Assembly (NCBI RefSeq): GCF_030506285.1
Contig: NZ_CP119422.1
Location: 496,001-560,000 of the forward strand
Direction: 5' to 3'
DNA from: Catalinimonas niigatensis
GTDB taxonomy: Bacteria; Bacteroidota; Bacteroidia; Cytophagales; Cyclobacteriaceae
Length of the DNA stretch: 64,000 bases
The translations under genes and the position numbers were made by a program. The notes under the pieces were generated by a model. That model worked only from the letters and a program-made list of their open reading frames with translations, was not told the DNA's origin and made no database searches. Position 1 is the stretch's first letter; every line of letters starts with the position of its first letter. Below, piece after piece: positions 38,277-47,539 of this stretch.

Positions 38277-39428
38277 CTATTTGGCTGATGGTGGAATCAG
38301 TACAGGTTTGATACAATTATCCAGCTTATCTGAAAAGATGCGATAGGCATCAGAGACCTCTTCTAACGGCATACGGTGTGTAATTAGCTCTTTAGGATTA
38401 AGGATACCATTTTGTACGTGCTCAATCAACTTTGGTAGCAGGCGTTTCACCGAGGCCTGATTAGCCCGGATAGTGATACCTTTATTGACGACATTCCCTA
38501 TGGGAATAAGATTACCCGTAGGTCCATATACACCCACGATGGATACGATCCCGCCTTTTTTTACAGAATTGATAGCCCAAAACAGTGCTGTGGCAGAACC
38601 CGCCTGCATCAGTGTTTTACGGCCGGTAAAAGTTTGCATGGCACTACCTGCTGCTTCTGCGCCCACCGCATCAATACAGACATCCGCACCCATCCAATCT
38701 GTAGTTTTCTTGATAAACACCACCGGATCTTCCAGCGATCTAAAATTATAGGCTTCACAGTTAGCATAGCTCCGGGCAAATTCCAGCCGATACTCTACCT
38801 GATCAATGATGATGACACGTCCTGCTCCAAATAACCAGGCGCATTTGGCTGCCATAATGCCCACGGGGCCAGCGCCAAATACCACCACTGTATCTCCTGG
38901 TTGTATGCCTCCCATTTCTGCAGCCTGATAGCCAGTAGGCACCACATCGGTTAACATCACAGCATCATCAGGGTCCATGCCGGGCGGAATTACTGTGGGA
39001 CTTATATCCGCATAAGGTACACGTACATATTCTGCTTGTCCCCCTTCATGTCCTCCAGCTGTGTGTGAGTAGCCAAAGATGCCTCCTACCGCCGTAGCCT
39101 GAGGATTGGATTCATGGCAGTTACCATACAACCCCTGTTTACAAAAAGCACACTTCCCACAAGCTATGTTGAAAGGAACCAATACATTGTCTCCTACTTT
39201 CAGCTTTTGCACATCTGAACCTACTTCTTCCACTACCCCAATGAATTCATGGCCAAAGGTCATGCCTACACGGGTATCTGGCACATTTCCATTATATAAA
39301 TGTAGATCTGACCCACAAATACAAGATCGGGTAACCCGCACAATGGCATCCTGAGGATGTAGTATTTCGGGCATGGGTTTGTTGTCGATACGAACCCTTT
39401 GAGGTCCACGGTAATTCATTGCCAACAT
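38277..39428 (-). CDS. Zinc-dependent alcohol dehydrogenase (formaldehyde dehydrogenase-like)
   Basis: 383 aa medium-chain dehydrogenase. Catalytic zinc ligands Cys38, His60 and Glu61 (CICGSDLH, GHEF) and structural zinc ligands Cys90, Cys93, Cys96 and Cys104 are present. The NAD-binding motif GAGPVG is at 185-190. Long insertion regions near 110-130 and 250-275 match the glutathione-independent formaldehyde dehydrogenase branch. First gene of a two-gene minus-strand operon with the membrane-tailed hypothetical. Upstream lies the IS630 element. Confidence 0.92.
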   Translation of the reverse strand: MLAMNYRGPQRVRIDNKPMPEILHPQDAIVRVTRSCICGSDLHLYNGNVPDTRVGMTFGHEFIGVVEEVGSDVQKLKVGDNVLVPFNIACGKCAFCKQGLYGNCHESNPQATAVGGIFGYSHTAGGHEGGQAEYVRVPYADISPTVIPPGMDPDDAVMLTDVVPTGYQAAEMGGIQPGDTVVVFGAGPVGIMAAKCAWLFGAGRVIIIDQVEYRLEFARSYANCEAYNFRSLEDPVVFIKKTTDWMGADVCIDAVGAEAAGSAMQTFTGRKTLMQAGSATALFWAINSVKKGGIVSIVGVYGPTGNLIPIGNVVNKGITIRANQASVKRLLPKLIEHVQNGILNPKELITHRMPLEEVSDAYRIFSDKLDNCIKPVLIPPSAK

Positions 39429-39589
39429 AAAAAATCCTTTCCGGTTAGTTGAAAAAATGATTATAGGACTATGTGATTTTCAGCCCTCTGTCCTTTTACC
39501 AAGAACAGGCATCTTCTTTAAAAGTTTTTATCTAATCTAGAATATTTTGATAAATAATTGCATGAGAAATAATAAGTACTGCGACAGAT

Positions 39590-40258
39590 TTAATTAGTGT
39601 ATAAATCAAATTGATTAAAAGAGAAGTTGACATCAAATATTTCTTTTCCTGACTGATTGGCAAAGCTGGTGAATATTTCCTTGAGCCTTCTTTTCAGTGC
39701 TGTTTTTGAATTGTAATCTTTAGGTCTGAGCCATTCGTACTTAATTTTTCTCCATAGTGTTTCAATGAGGTTCATATGAGGACTGTAAGCAGGCAAATGA
39801 AAAACATACAAGCCCTGCTGCTGCCATTGGTGCAACTTTCCAAAGAAATTTTTGCTCCTATGCCAGGGGGCATTATCAAGCACAATCATTGTTTCTTTGT
39901 CTATTTTCTCTGCAAGATCATCAAGTCTTGTAATCATAAATTCAGTATTGATCATCTCTTTATCTTTGGCAGTATAGGTTATTAGGTGTTTGTTGAGCGG
40001 GTTAAGCAAGCCCAGTACATTAGCTACCTGCTTCTTTTTAGTAGGGATACCCACCTGATCACCTATCTTCTGCCACCCATAAGGAACATATGGGGTAAGA
40101 CTAAAACCTGCTTCGTCTACAAAATACACATCTACCAACTCCTTTCCCGCTAGCACAAGCAATGCCTTTATTTCTGCTGTTTTGCGCTTCTTTTCAGCCT
40201 CTGACGGCTTCTTCTTTATCCATCTTCTGAATCTCTTCCAGCGGTAGCCAATTTTTTT
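39590..40258 (-). CDS. IS630 transposase, DDE catalytic part (orfB frame)
   Basis: The catalytic half. Acidic residues are visible as VYFVDEAGFSL (first Asp/Glu), IVLDNAPWHRS (second Asp) and PHMNLIETLWRKIKYEWL (Glu). The frame is open back to 40258, with an IS630-like KIGYRWKRFRRW block between the slippery site and the first ATG at 40162. The stop codon lies inside the left inverted repeat. Expression as a fusion with the upstream frame is expected. The fused protein would be about 355 aa, the normal size. Confidence 0.88.
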   Translation of the reverse strand, partial: KKIGYRWKRFRRWIKKKPSEAEKKRKTAEIKALLVLAGKELVDVYFVDEAGFSLTPYVPYGWQKIGDQVGIPTKKKQVANVLGLLNPLNKHLITYTAKDKEMINTEFMITRLDDLAEKIDKETMIVLDNAPWHRSKNFFGKLHQWQQQGLYVFHLPAYSPHMNLIETLWRKIKYEWLRPKDYNSKTALKRRLKEIFTSFANQSGKEIFDVNFSFNQFDLYTN

Positions 40259-40662
40259 AAAAACCTCTGAAGGCTCCTCTTGCTCATGGGTGCTATATCC
40301 AACTCTGAATATAGCTCCTCTAAAATTTGCCTACTGTTCTGAGCATGTTTCTCCACTGCTTTATGCGTAACTTCCACATGCTGAGCATTATTTGCCTGTA
40401 AAGTGGCTTTTCTGCCCTGCCCCTTTTTCCTGATCAGGCCACCAAGGCCTTCTTCTCGCCAGGATTTCATCGCACTATACACAGTGTGCGGAGATACATC
40501 CAGCATGTTTATGATTTGCTTAACCTCATATCCTTTGTAACTCAACAGCAAAATTTGACAACGCTGACGAAAATCGGGTGCAGGACCGTACTTAAAGCCT
40601 TGTTCCAGTGTGTACTGCTCCATATCTGTTAATGCCTCTACAAATCTCTTCTTCCTACTCAT
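40216..40662 (-). CDS. IS630 transposase, helix-turn-helix part (orfA frame)
   Basis: 148 aa DNA-binding half: CQILLLSYKGYEVKQIINML, SPHTVYSAMKSW and EEGLGGLIRKKGQGRKATL are the classic IS630 HTH and winged-helix pattern, followed by MSKRSLQRFLKKL. In this frame it ends in ATAGRDSEDG and a stop. The catalytic half is in the -1 frame after an A7 tract, so this may be the product made without frameshifting. Confidence 0.85.
   Translation of the reverse strand: MSRKKRFVEALTDMEQYTLEQGFKYGPAPDFRQRCQILLLSYKGYEVKQIINMLDVSPHTVYSAMKSWREEGLGGLIRKKGQGRKATLQANNAQHVEVTHKAVEKHAQNSRQILEELYSELDIAPMSKRSLQRFLKKLATAGRDSEDG
40252..40258 (-). promoter_or_regulatory. Probable programmed -1 frameshift heptamer
   Basis: On the minus strand the zero-frame codons read TTT TTA AAA AAA TTG, so the A_AAA_AAA heptamer is placed exactly as in known -1 slippery sites. 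Slipping there joins the HTH frame to KIGYRW of the DDE frame without a stop. Known for several IS families; the alternative is a simple inactivating indel. Confidence 0.65.
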
Positions 40663-40989
40663 ACTTAGTCGACAAAACTATTGACCAAATAATTTCGTCG
40701 CAGTACTTAACCAGCAACTACATTTTTTGTAATAGCCTTTCATTCTCCATAGTTATGATATCATCTTTTATTTAACCTAAAGGTATTTTAGATTATTCAC
40801 ACATGTATGTCTCCGAAAGTTTATATTTAAGACAAAGTTCCTGCTGATATTTTTTTGTAGTGGGAAAGCAATTTTTTAGTGACCAGAGCAGCTAAAGCAT
40901 CTGATGCTATGAAGTTATGAAATAAACAAAAGCCCGTTTTGTTCATTTAATAGCTTACCTAAACGTCACAAACACTAACCTTACAAATC

Positions 40990-42642
40990 ATGATAGAAGA
41001 CCTTTGGTATAAGAATGCGATTATCTATAGCCTGGATCTGGAAACTTTTATGGACCTCAATGATGATGGTACAGGAGATTTTGAAGGTCTTACCCGCCGC
41101 TTAGATTATTTGCATGCTATGGGCATAGATACTGTCTGGCTGGCACCTTTCCAGCCCACTCCCAACAAAGATAATGGCTATGATATTCAGGACTATTATG
41201 GCGTTGATCAGCGACATGGTTCCAGCGGCAACTTCGTTGAATTTATGCATCAGGCGAAGAAACGAGGCATAAAAGTGATTATTGATTTGGTAGTGAACCA
41301 CACTTCGGATCAGCATCCCTGGTTTCAGGATGCCCGCAGTAGTAAAGATTCTAAATACAGAGACTGGTACGTGTGGTCGGAGAAAAAGCCCTCGGATGCG
41401 CATAAAGGAATGGTGTTTCCCGGCGTGCAAAAAGCTACCTGGACATACGACAAAAAAGCCCAGGCTTATTATTTTCACCGCTTCTATAAATTTCAGCCCG
41501 ATCTGAATATTGACAATCCTGAAGTACGGGCAGAGATACACCGAATCATAGGATATTGGCTTGAATTGGGCGTTTCTGGCTTTAGGGTTGATGCGCTCCC
41601 TTTTATTTTAGAAACTCAGATTCCCGGTAAAACCAAACGGGACATAAGATTTGAGTATCTGCGGGAGATACGCAGGTTCCTGCAGTGGCGTAAGGGTGAT
41701 GCCATCCTTTTAGGTGAAGCCAATGTAAAGCCGGAAGAAACTCAGCAATACTTTGGAGATGAAGGTGATGGCATACATATGATGTTTAACTTTTATGTAA
41801 ACCAGCACATGTTTTATGCACTGGCTTCTGCTGATGCAGTACCGCTTGCTGAGGCATTGGAAGCTACACGCAACTCTTTTCATATTACCCAGTGGGCTCA
41901 GTTCCTTCGCAACCATGATGAGCTTGATCTGGGGCGGCTCACAAAAGAGCAACGACAGAAAGTATTTGCGCGCTTTGCTCCCGAAAAACATATGCAGTTG
42001 TATGACAGAGGCATTCGCAGACGACTATCCCCTATGCTGGGTAACCGTCAGCAGTCTGAACTTGCTTATAGCCTGATGTTTTCGCTTCCGGGGACGCCGG
42101 TGATTCGCTATGGCGATGAAATTGGACTGGGAGATGATTTAAGCCTGGATGAGCGAGATGCAGTACGTACCCCCATGCAATGGTCTAACGCTCCCCAGGC
42201 CGGCTTCTCCCGGACAGATAAGCTAGTCCATCCTGTCATTGAGGAAGGTCCTTATGCTTATCATCATGTGAATGTAGAAACACAGCGTCGCGAACCCGAT
42301 TCCATGCTCAACTGGATGACCTCGCTTATACGTCTGCGCCAGGAGTGTACAGAAATAGGTTGGGGAGAATGGCAGATACTCAAGACCGGCTGTGCACAGG
42401 CGCTGGGCATGCATTACCACTGGCAGGGTAGTTCTCTGATAATACTCCATAATCTTGACGAAAGAGCACACGAAATAAGCCTGAATCTGAAGCAGAAAAA
42501 TGAGGAAAAACTGATTGATTTGATGGAGGATGATATAAGTGAAGCCAATGAGAAGGGGATTCATCGGATCACCCTAAAAGCCTATGGCTACCGATGGTTT
42601 CGTGCAGGTGATCTGAATCACCTCATGCAAAAGAAAGCATAA
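40990..42642 (+). CDS. treS: Trehalose synthase-like GH13 enzyme (maltose alpha-D-glucosyltransferase)
   Basis: 550 aa, GH13 subfamily 16-like. Catalytic residues are Asp201 (GFRVDALPF), Glu243 (LLGEANV) and Asp310 (FLRNHDEL); region I DLVVNH is at 99-104. The QWAQFLRNHDEL, GIRRRLSPMLGN and YGDEIGLGDD...VRTPMQW blocks match trehalose synthases closely. The enzyme interconverts maltose and trehalose in the cytoplasm. No fused maltokinase or TreX/Y/Z genes are nearby. The IS630 element ends 280 bases upstream. A general alpha-glucosidase is the main alternative. Confidence 0.82.
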   Translation: MIEDLWYKNAIIYSLDLETFMDLNDDGTGDFEGLTRRLDYLHAMGIDTVWLAPFQPTPNKDNGYDIQDYYGVDQRHGSSGNFVEFMHQAKKRGIKVIIDLVVNHTSDQHPWFQDARSSKDSKYRDWYVWSEKKPSDAHKGMVFPGVQKATWTYDKKAQAYYFHRFYKFQPDLNIDNPEVRAEIHRIIGYWLELGVSGFRVDALPFILETQIPGKTKRDIRFEYLREIRRFLQWRKGDAILLGEANVKPEETQQYFGDEGDGIHMMFNFYVNQHMFYALASADAVPLAEALEATRNSFHITQWAQFLRNHDELDLGRLTKEQRQKVFARFAPEKHMQLYDRGIRRRLSPMLGNRQQSELAYSLMFSLPGTPVIRYGDEIGLGDDLSLDERDAVRTPMQWSNAPQAGFSRTDKLVHPVIEEGPYAYHHVNVETQRREPDSMLNWMTSLIRLRQECTEIGWGEWQILKTGCAQALGMHYHWQGSSLIILHNLDERAHEISLNLKQKNEEKLIDLMEDDISEANEKGIHRITLKAYGYRWFRAGDLNHLMQKKA

Positions 42643-42905
42643 CTATATCTGCCCTAAATATTAAAATGAAGTTTATACCTGCCAGTACTATACTAACTAT
42701 TTCATCATCTGATTCAGTTAAGTGTATGTACTGATCAAGGAATGGCACTGCTAAGATCTTTAATCTTTAGTAAGGAAAATTTTTGTGATCAGAGGCAGAC
42801 CTCTATTCAGGTTTAACCTACCATACTTCAATGCGTTGACGGATTTTGATTTGAAAATTATTATTCGTTTTTTACTTCAAATACACCGCCTACACCAGTC
42901 ATCCA

Positions 42906-44996
42906 ATGAAAGAATTTAACCGAGTAAAAGCGCATGGGGCATTTTCAATTGCGATGTCGATTGCTGTCTCTTCCCTTTTGGCAGCTTGTGGGGTTACAAG
43001 CTCGGGGAACGAATCAGAAAATTTGAATGAGGTAAATAAACAGCCATTTTTAGGATACCGTTCAGCAAAAATTTTAGAGATTGACGGTTTTCGTTTTAAA
43101 GATTTAAACAAAAATGCACAGTTAGATCCCTACGAAGACTGGAGACTCTCCTATGATGAGAGAAGCAAAGACCTGCTATCAAAAATGTCTCTGGAACAGA
43201 AAGCAGGTTTTATGCTCATCAGTTCCACCCGCATGGAAAATGACTGGGCCTTTGAAAGACCCAAAAATACTGACTCCATCACCAGCGGTTTTAACGAGGA
43301 TGATCTGGTCACCAGCACCAATATGTTTACCCGTAAGCCACTCCCCTATCCCAATATGTCGGCAGCAGGTACTTCCAAGGCGGTCACCCAATTCCATGAG
43401 AGACATTTTATTCTGAGGGCTAACCCCTCGGCTAAAATCATAGCAGAATGGGCCAATAATTTACAAGCGCTATGTGAAAGTGATGGACTGGGAATCCCTG
43501 CTATTGTTGCTTCCAACCCTCGTAATCACATCACCAATGATGCTTCTATTGGCTTAAGTGTCGGAAAAACAGATTTCTCTTCCTGGCCGGGCGAGCTGGG
43601 TTTAGCTGCCATGAGAGACCTATCCCTTAGCCGGGAATTTGCAGACATCGCGCGTCAGGAATGGCGGTCAGTGGGCATTAGAAAAGGCTATATGTACATG
43701 GCCGATCTGGCTACTGAGCCCAGATGGCAAAGGGTAGAAGGTACTTTTGGCGAAGATGCTGAGCTTGCTGCTGATATGATTCGCCAAATCGTTTTAGGTT
43801 TTCAGGGTGAGGAGCTAGACTCCAACTCCATTGCCCTTACCACCAAACATTTTCCCGGTGGCGGTGCCACTGAAGGTGGGCAAGACCCTCACTTTGACTG
43901 GGGCAAAAGAGAGGTCTTTCCCGGTGGAATGTTTGAAAACAACTTAATTCCATTCAAGGCTGCCATAGAAGCAGGTACTTCTGCCATCATGCCCTATTAT
44001 TCTTATCCGGTTGGAACAAAATATGAGGAAGTAGCTTATGCTTATAATAATGCAGTGCTACAGGATTTACTCAGAGGCGAACTGGGCTTTGATGGAATTA
44101 TCAATTCTGATACCGGGCCCATAGAAATGATGCCCTGGGGTGTGGAAGAATTAAGTCTGACTGATCGCTACAAAAAAGCCATAGAAGCAGGCGTCAATAT
44201 CTTTTCCGGCACTGCTGATCCTACCAAATTGCTGGAAACCTTAAAACTTTACTCCGAATTAGAGCCGAAGGTAGATGCTTCAGTATATCGTTTATTAATG
44301 GAAAAATTTGCTTTGGGCTTATTTGAAAACCCTTACGTAGATATTGCCATAGCAGAAGAAGTGGTGGGCAAAAAATCCTTCCAGGTAAGGGCAGACCTTG
44401 CCATGCATAAATCTATTGTGCTACTCAGAAATGAAAAAAACAATACTGACAAGATTCTCCCCCTTCAGCCGAAAACAAAAATTTATTTTGAATCTTATCT
44501 ACCAAAAGCCGATGCATCGCCCAGCAATGTATTTATACCTGAAAGCAATTCGTGGGAGATAGAATTTGTAGAGACTCCTGACAAGGCAGATGTCGTGCTG
44601 CTGTGGGTCATTCCAAAAGCAAAGTCTTTGTTTGAATCCGATGGGTCACCTTTGTATGTTTCTTTGTCTAAAAATGGAGTAGATGTAAACTATATCAATC
44701 AATTATCGGCAAAAAAACCTACAATATTAGCCATAAACTATACCAACCCTTGGGTGATCAGTGAAGTTTTCAACAGCAAAACGCCTAACATAAAGGCGGT
44801 TCTGGCCACTTTTGGCACAACGCATGATGCTTTGTTAAATATAGTGACTGGCAAGTTTAACCCCAGCGGTAAGATGCCATTCTCAACACCTGTTTCTGAA
44901 GATGCAGCACAAAATCAACAATCAGATGTCCCCGGATATAAGGAAGGGTCTGATTATGCTTTATTCAAATTTGATGAAGGGCTAAGTTTTGAATAA
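42906..44996 (+). CDS. Glycoside hydrolase family 3 lipoprotein (beta-glucosidase type)
   Basis: 696 aa. Signal peptide with lipobox LAAC and Cys28, so it is probably lipid-anchored. A DLNKNAQLDPYEDWRLS segment follows (~60-80), then the (beta/alpha)8 barrel with TKHFPGGGATEGG, and the nucleophile Asp in IINSDTGPIEM. A C-terminal alpha/beta domain extends to 696. There is no FnIII tail, so it is shorter than many GH3 enzymes. Cleaves beta-linked glucosides or related oligomers outside the cytoplasm; linkage cannot be stated. Monocistronic; converges with the amidase gene. Confidence 0.88.
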   Translation: MKEFNRVKAHGAFSIAMSIAVSSLLAACGVTSSGNESENLNEVNKQPFLGYRSAKILEIDGFRFKDLNKNAQLDPYEDWRLSYDERSKDLLSKMSLEQKAGFMLISSTRMENDWAFERPKNTDSITSGFNEDDLVTSTNMFTRKPLPYPNMSAAGTSKAVTQFHERHFILRANPSAKIIAEWANNLQALCESDGLGIPAIVASNPRNHITNDASIGLSVGKTDFSSWPGELGLAAMRDLSLSREFADIARQEWRSVGIRKGYMYMADLATEPRWQRVEGTFGEDAELAADMIRQIVLGFQGEELDSNSIALTTKHFPGGGATEGGQDPHFDWGKREVFPGGMFENNLIPFKAAIEAGTSAIMPYYSYPVGTKYEEVAYAYNNAVLQDLLRGELGFDGIINSDTGPIEMMPWGVEELSLTDRYKKAIEAGVNIFSGTADPTKLLETLKLYSELEPKVDASVYRLLMEKFALGLFENPYVDIAIAEEVVGKKSFQVRADLAMHKSIVLLRNEKNNTDKILPLQPKTKIYFESYLPKADASPSNVFIPESNSWEIEFVETPDKADVVLLWVIPKAKSLFESDGSPLYVSLSKNGVDVNYINQLSAKKPTILAINYTNPWVISEVFNSKTPNIKAVLATFGTTHDALLNIVTGKFNPSGKMPFSTPVSEDAAQNQQSDVPGYKEGSDYALFKFDEGLSFE

Positions 44997-45114
44997 TGAA
45001 CATGTTTATAAGGACAAAGTTTTTTTACGTATCCTCATTTTTCTAAAGAAAGCCTAGAGATACATTTATCCCTGAGTTACTTTTCATACGAATATTTGAA
45101 AATAAGGGTGAAAG

Positions 45115-47295
45115 TTACTCTCCCGGATGGTATGTGTGCTCAGCCCTGGCTTCCACATCTTCACGATAGTAAGCCACATCTTTGAACTTACCTTCCACAT
45201 ACATCTCTACCTGATCGTCAAAGTGAGGTGATTCAGGATCTCCGCTCTGTCCTCCGGCCAGCAGGCTTTTGGCTTTTACTTTTTCACCGAATTCCACCAC
45301 CGCTACAAAGCTGTTGCCGGAGGTACCGTACATACGTTTGGTACCCGGATAAGTACGTGCGCCAAAAGAGGCGAGTGCACCCCAGCGGGAAGAGGCCATC
45401 GGGATTCCTGTACTGGGTTTATCATCATCAAAAGGCTGGCGTATGTCTCCGTTGAGCCGCTGATATCGGTTGATTTCTGCCCACTCCGTCTGCCACTGAC
45501 CAAAATCTTCTTCCACTTGCTGTACCGCTGCTGCGAAGATTTCCAGTTTTTCTTCATCCGCTGACTCCTTTCCATAGTAGGTTAGTCGCTCTATAAAATT
45601 CAGTTCATCAGGAGCAGTACCTTTCTCCAGATAAGTCTGTCCATAATAGACCGCCAGCGACATAGCCACAGAATTACCTGATACACGATTATCCCAACTT
45701 CTTAGCGTGTCAATAGGATCACCCAACTCAGGCATCTTTTGTCCGGCTTGATCATAAGCCTTGATTAATCCGGGAATGAGTACTTCAAAAGCTGTCAGGT
45801 AAGGATCATAGGCGACAGCTATAAGCTTATCCAGTGTAAAATCTTTTTGTCCGCTCAGAACGCGTACCGCCTGTATTCCTCTGAAATTCTCTTCATCCGG
45901 TGCCAGATAGGGTGGATAATCTTCCTGCTTAGGACTGAATTCAGCGGCTGCGGTAAAAGGCGTGGAATTACAATTTTGTATCCAGCCATTCTTAGGATTC
46001 AGAATAGTCAACTGTTCAGATAAAGGATGAGGTGCCTGCCAGTCGGTGGCCGGATTGCTGCCATCTACCGGCTGATTGTAATCAAAAGTGGTATCTCTTT
46101 TAGGTACAAAATTCCCATGATAGTAACCAATATTTCCTTCCGCGTCAGCATAAACCGTGTTGTTGGAAGAGTTGGTATTGATGGCCATCATCTGGTTAAA
46201 AGAATCATAGCCGGTCGTCTTGGTGCGGGTATAAGATTGGGTCAAGGCTTCTATCGGTTTCCACATAATGCTGGTGGCCACCCAATGCTCGCCCTGCTTC
46301 CGTACAATCGGGCCATGATGGGTATGGTACATGGGAAAAGTTTGAGTCTTTAGGCTGTCACCTTCTTTGTAAGAAAGGTTCACTTCTGATACTTCTACCG
46401 GACGCAACTCCTCTCCGTATTGATAGAAGAGTTTACCCTCTTTTTCTGTGACGGTCTCCAGAAATTCATCAATACAATCTGTACGGGTAGAAGTGTGCAT
46501 CCAGCCGGTTTTTTCATTAAATCCCTGATAAATAAAAAACTGCCCCCAGGTGACTGCGCCATAAGCATTCAGCCCTTCTTCACTCACCATATGCATCTCC
46601 CCTCTGAAGAAAAATGAAGTATGCGGATTGATCAGCAGCATAGCATTGCCGGATTGGGTCAGTTCTGGTGCGATGGCAAAACCGTTGGAACCTTCAGGCT
46701 CTTCATAAGGGTCAGGGTATACAAGTCCATCACCAAACGCTGTGAGGGCCAGAGAAGAATCTTCTTCATAGAATGCTTTAAGTCTTTCTGTTGAAATGCG
46801 TTCAATGTCACCTCCGATTGACCCCTCGCTAAAGTACATGGGCATCCAGGGTTCAAACTGCGTGATGAGCTTGGGTTTTACTTCAGGATGGGTATGCAGG
46901 TAATAATTGGCTCCATCGGCAAAGGCATCGCAGAGCTTTTTGAGCCAGTCCGGACTTGCTTCATAGTTGGCTTTAGCTTTGTCAGTAGTCATGTAGAGGC
47001 GGGCGCGCAGGTCGTTGTACAAGTACTCTTCCCCTTCTATCTCCGCCAATCTTCCGATAGCGGTAATATAATTCATCTCCACCCGATTAAAATCATCCTC
47101 ACACTGTGCATAAACCATCCCAAAAACAGCATCGGCATCAGTCTTACCATAAATATGCGGTATACCAAAATCATCCCGAATAACAGTAATATTTTCCGCT
47201 TTAGCTTTCCAGTATTTTATTTTACCTTCTTCCTGATTTGTTTTACATGATACTATACAATGTGTAAAAATCAGTAGGATATATATATTTCTCAT
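45115..47295 (-). CDS. Penicillin acylase-family N-terminal nucleophile amidase, lipoprotein
   Basis: About 726 aa from the ATG at 47295; an upstream frame to 47394 has no signal function. The chosen start gives a lipoprotein signal with lipobox IVSC and Cys17. The alpha region opens with RDDFGIPHIYGKTDADAVFG. The self-cleavage site is EPEG/SNGFAI, making Ser203 the nucleophile of the beta chain; an INPHTSFF segment and a TNSSNN segment add other active-site parts. Members hydrolyse amide bonds in beta-lactams, acyl-homoserine lactones or lipopeptides. Location is inferred as periplasmic or surface. Substrate unknown. Confidence 0.87.
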   Translation of the reverse strand: MRNIYILLIFTHCIVSCKTNQEEGKIKYWKAKAENITVIRDDFGIPHIYGKTDADAVFGMVYAQCEDDFNRVEMNYITAIGRLAEIEGEEYLYNDLRARLYMTTDKAKANYEASPDWLKKLCDAFADGANYYLHTHPEVKPKLITQFEPWMPMYFSEGSIGGDIERISTERLKAFYEEDSSLALTAFGDGLVYPDPYEEPEGSNGFAIAPELTQSGNAMLLINPHTSFFFRGEMHMVSEEGLNAYGAVTWGQFFIYQGFNEKTGWMHTSTRTDCIDEFLETVTEKEGKLFYQYGEELRPVEVSEVNLSYKEGDSLKTQTFPMYHTHHGPIVRKQGEHWVATSIMWKPIEALTQSYTRTKTTGYDSFNQMMAINTNSSNNTVYADAEGNIGYYHGNFVPKRDTTFDYNQPVDGSNPATDWQAPHPLSEQLTILNPKNGWIQNCNSTPFTAAAEFSPKQEDYPPYLAPDEENFRGIQAVRVLSGQKDFTLDKLIAVAYDPYLTAFEVLIPGLIKAYDQAGQKMPELGDPIDTLRSWDNRVSGNSVAMSLAVYYGQTYLEKGTAPDELNFIERLTYYGKESADEEKLEIFAAAVQQVEEDFGQWQTEWAEINRYQRLNGDIRQPFDDDKPSTGIPMASSRWGALASFGARTYPGTKRMYGTSGNSFVAVVEFGEKVKAKSLLAGGQSGDPESPHFDDQVEMYVEGKFKDVAYYREDVEARAEHTYHPGE

Positions 47296-47418
47296 AATTA
47301 CGCAGTCAATTATCCGGTAAGATAGATCATAATGCGCTTTCGCACAAATCTGTGAGTTCATTCGCAGTCTCAAAGCACGAATCTGAGTGAGCACCTTCTT
47401 TATTTAATAGTGAAAACT

Positions 47419-47444
47419 GTATAGACTCAGAAATGACTCTATAC
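47419..47444. promoter_or_regulatory. 11-bp inverted repeat between amidase and PQQ dehydrogenase genes
   Basis: GTATAGACTCA (47419-47429) and TGACTCTATAC (47434-47444) pair with a single mismatch around a GAAA loop. It lies 124 bases before the amidase start and 96 bases after the dehydrogenase stop, both minus strand. It may be an operator for the amidase gene or a terminator for the dehydrogenase gene; no T-run is adjacent, which favours an operator. Confidence 0.4.
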
Positions 47445-47539
47445 GTGCACTTTTCATATTTAGTGATTTTTAATCGCTTGTTTCTTTGTCTAGATGACTC
47501 GGAAGAATCCTGATATTGATTCCCCTAGTAATGTCCTGT

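Larger units (their letters stand above)
39575..40707 (-). mobile_element. Complete IS630-family insertion sequence (1133 bp)
   Basis: Terminal inverted repeats start with AGTACTGCGAC at the left (39575-39585) and its reverse complement at the right (40697-40707). Identity continues beyond that at about 18 of 23 positions. TA flanks both ends (39573-39574 and 40708-40709), the target duplication expected for IS630. The only cargo is the two-frame transposase. It lies between the Zn-dehydrogenase operon and the trehalose-synthase-like gene. Confidence 0.9.
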
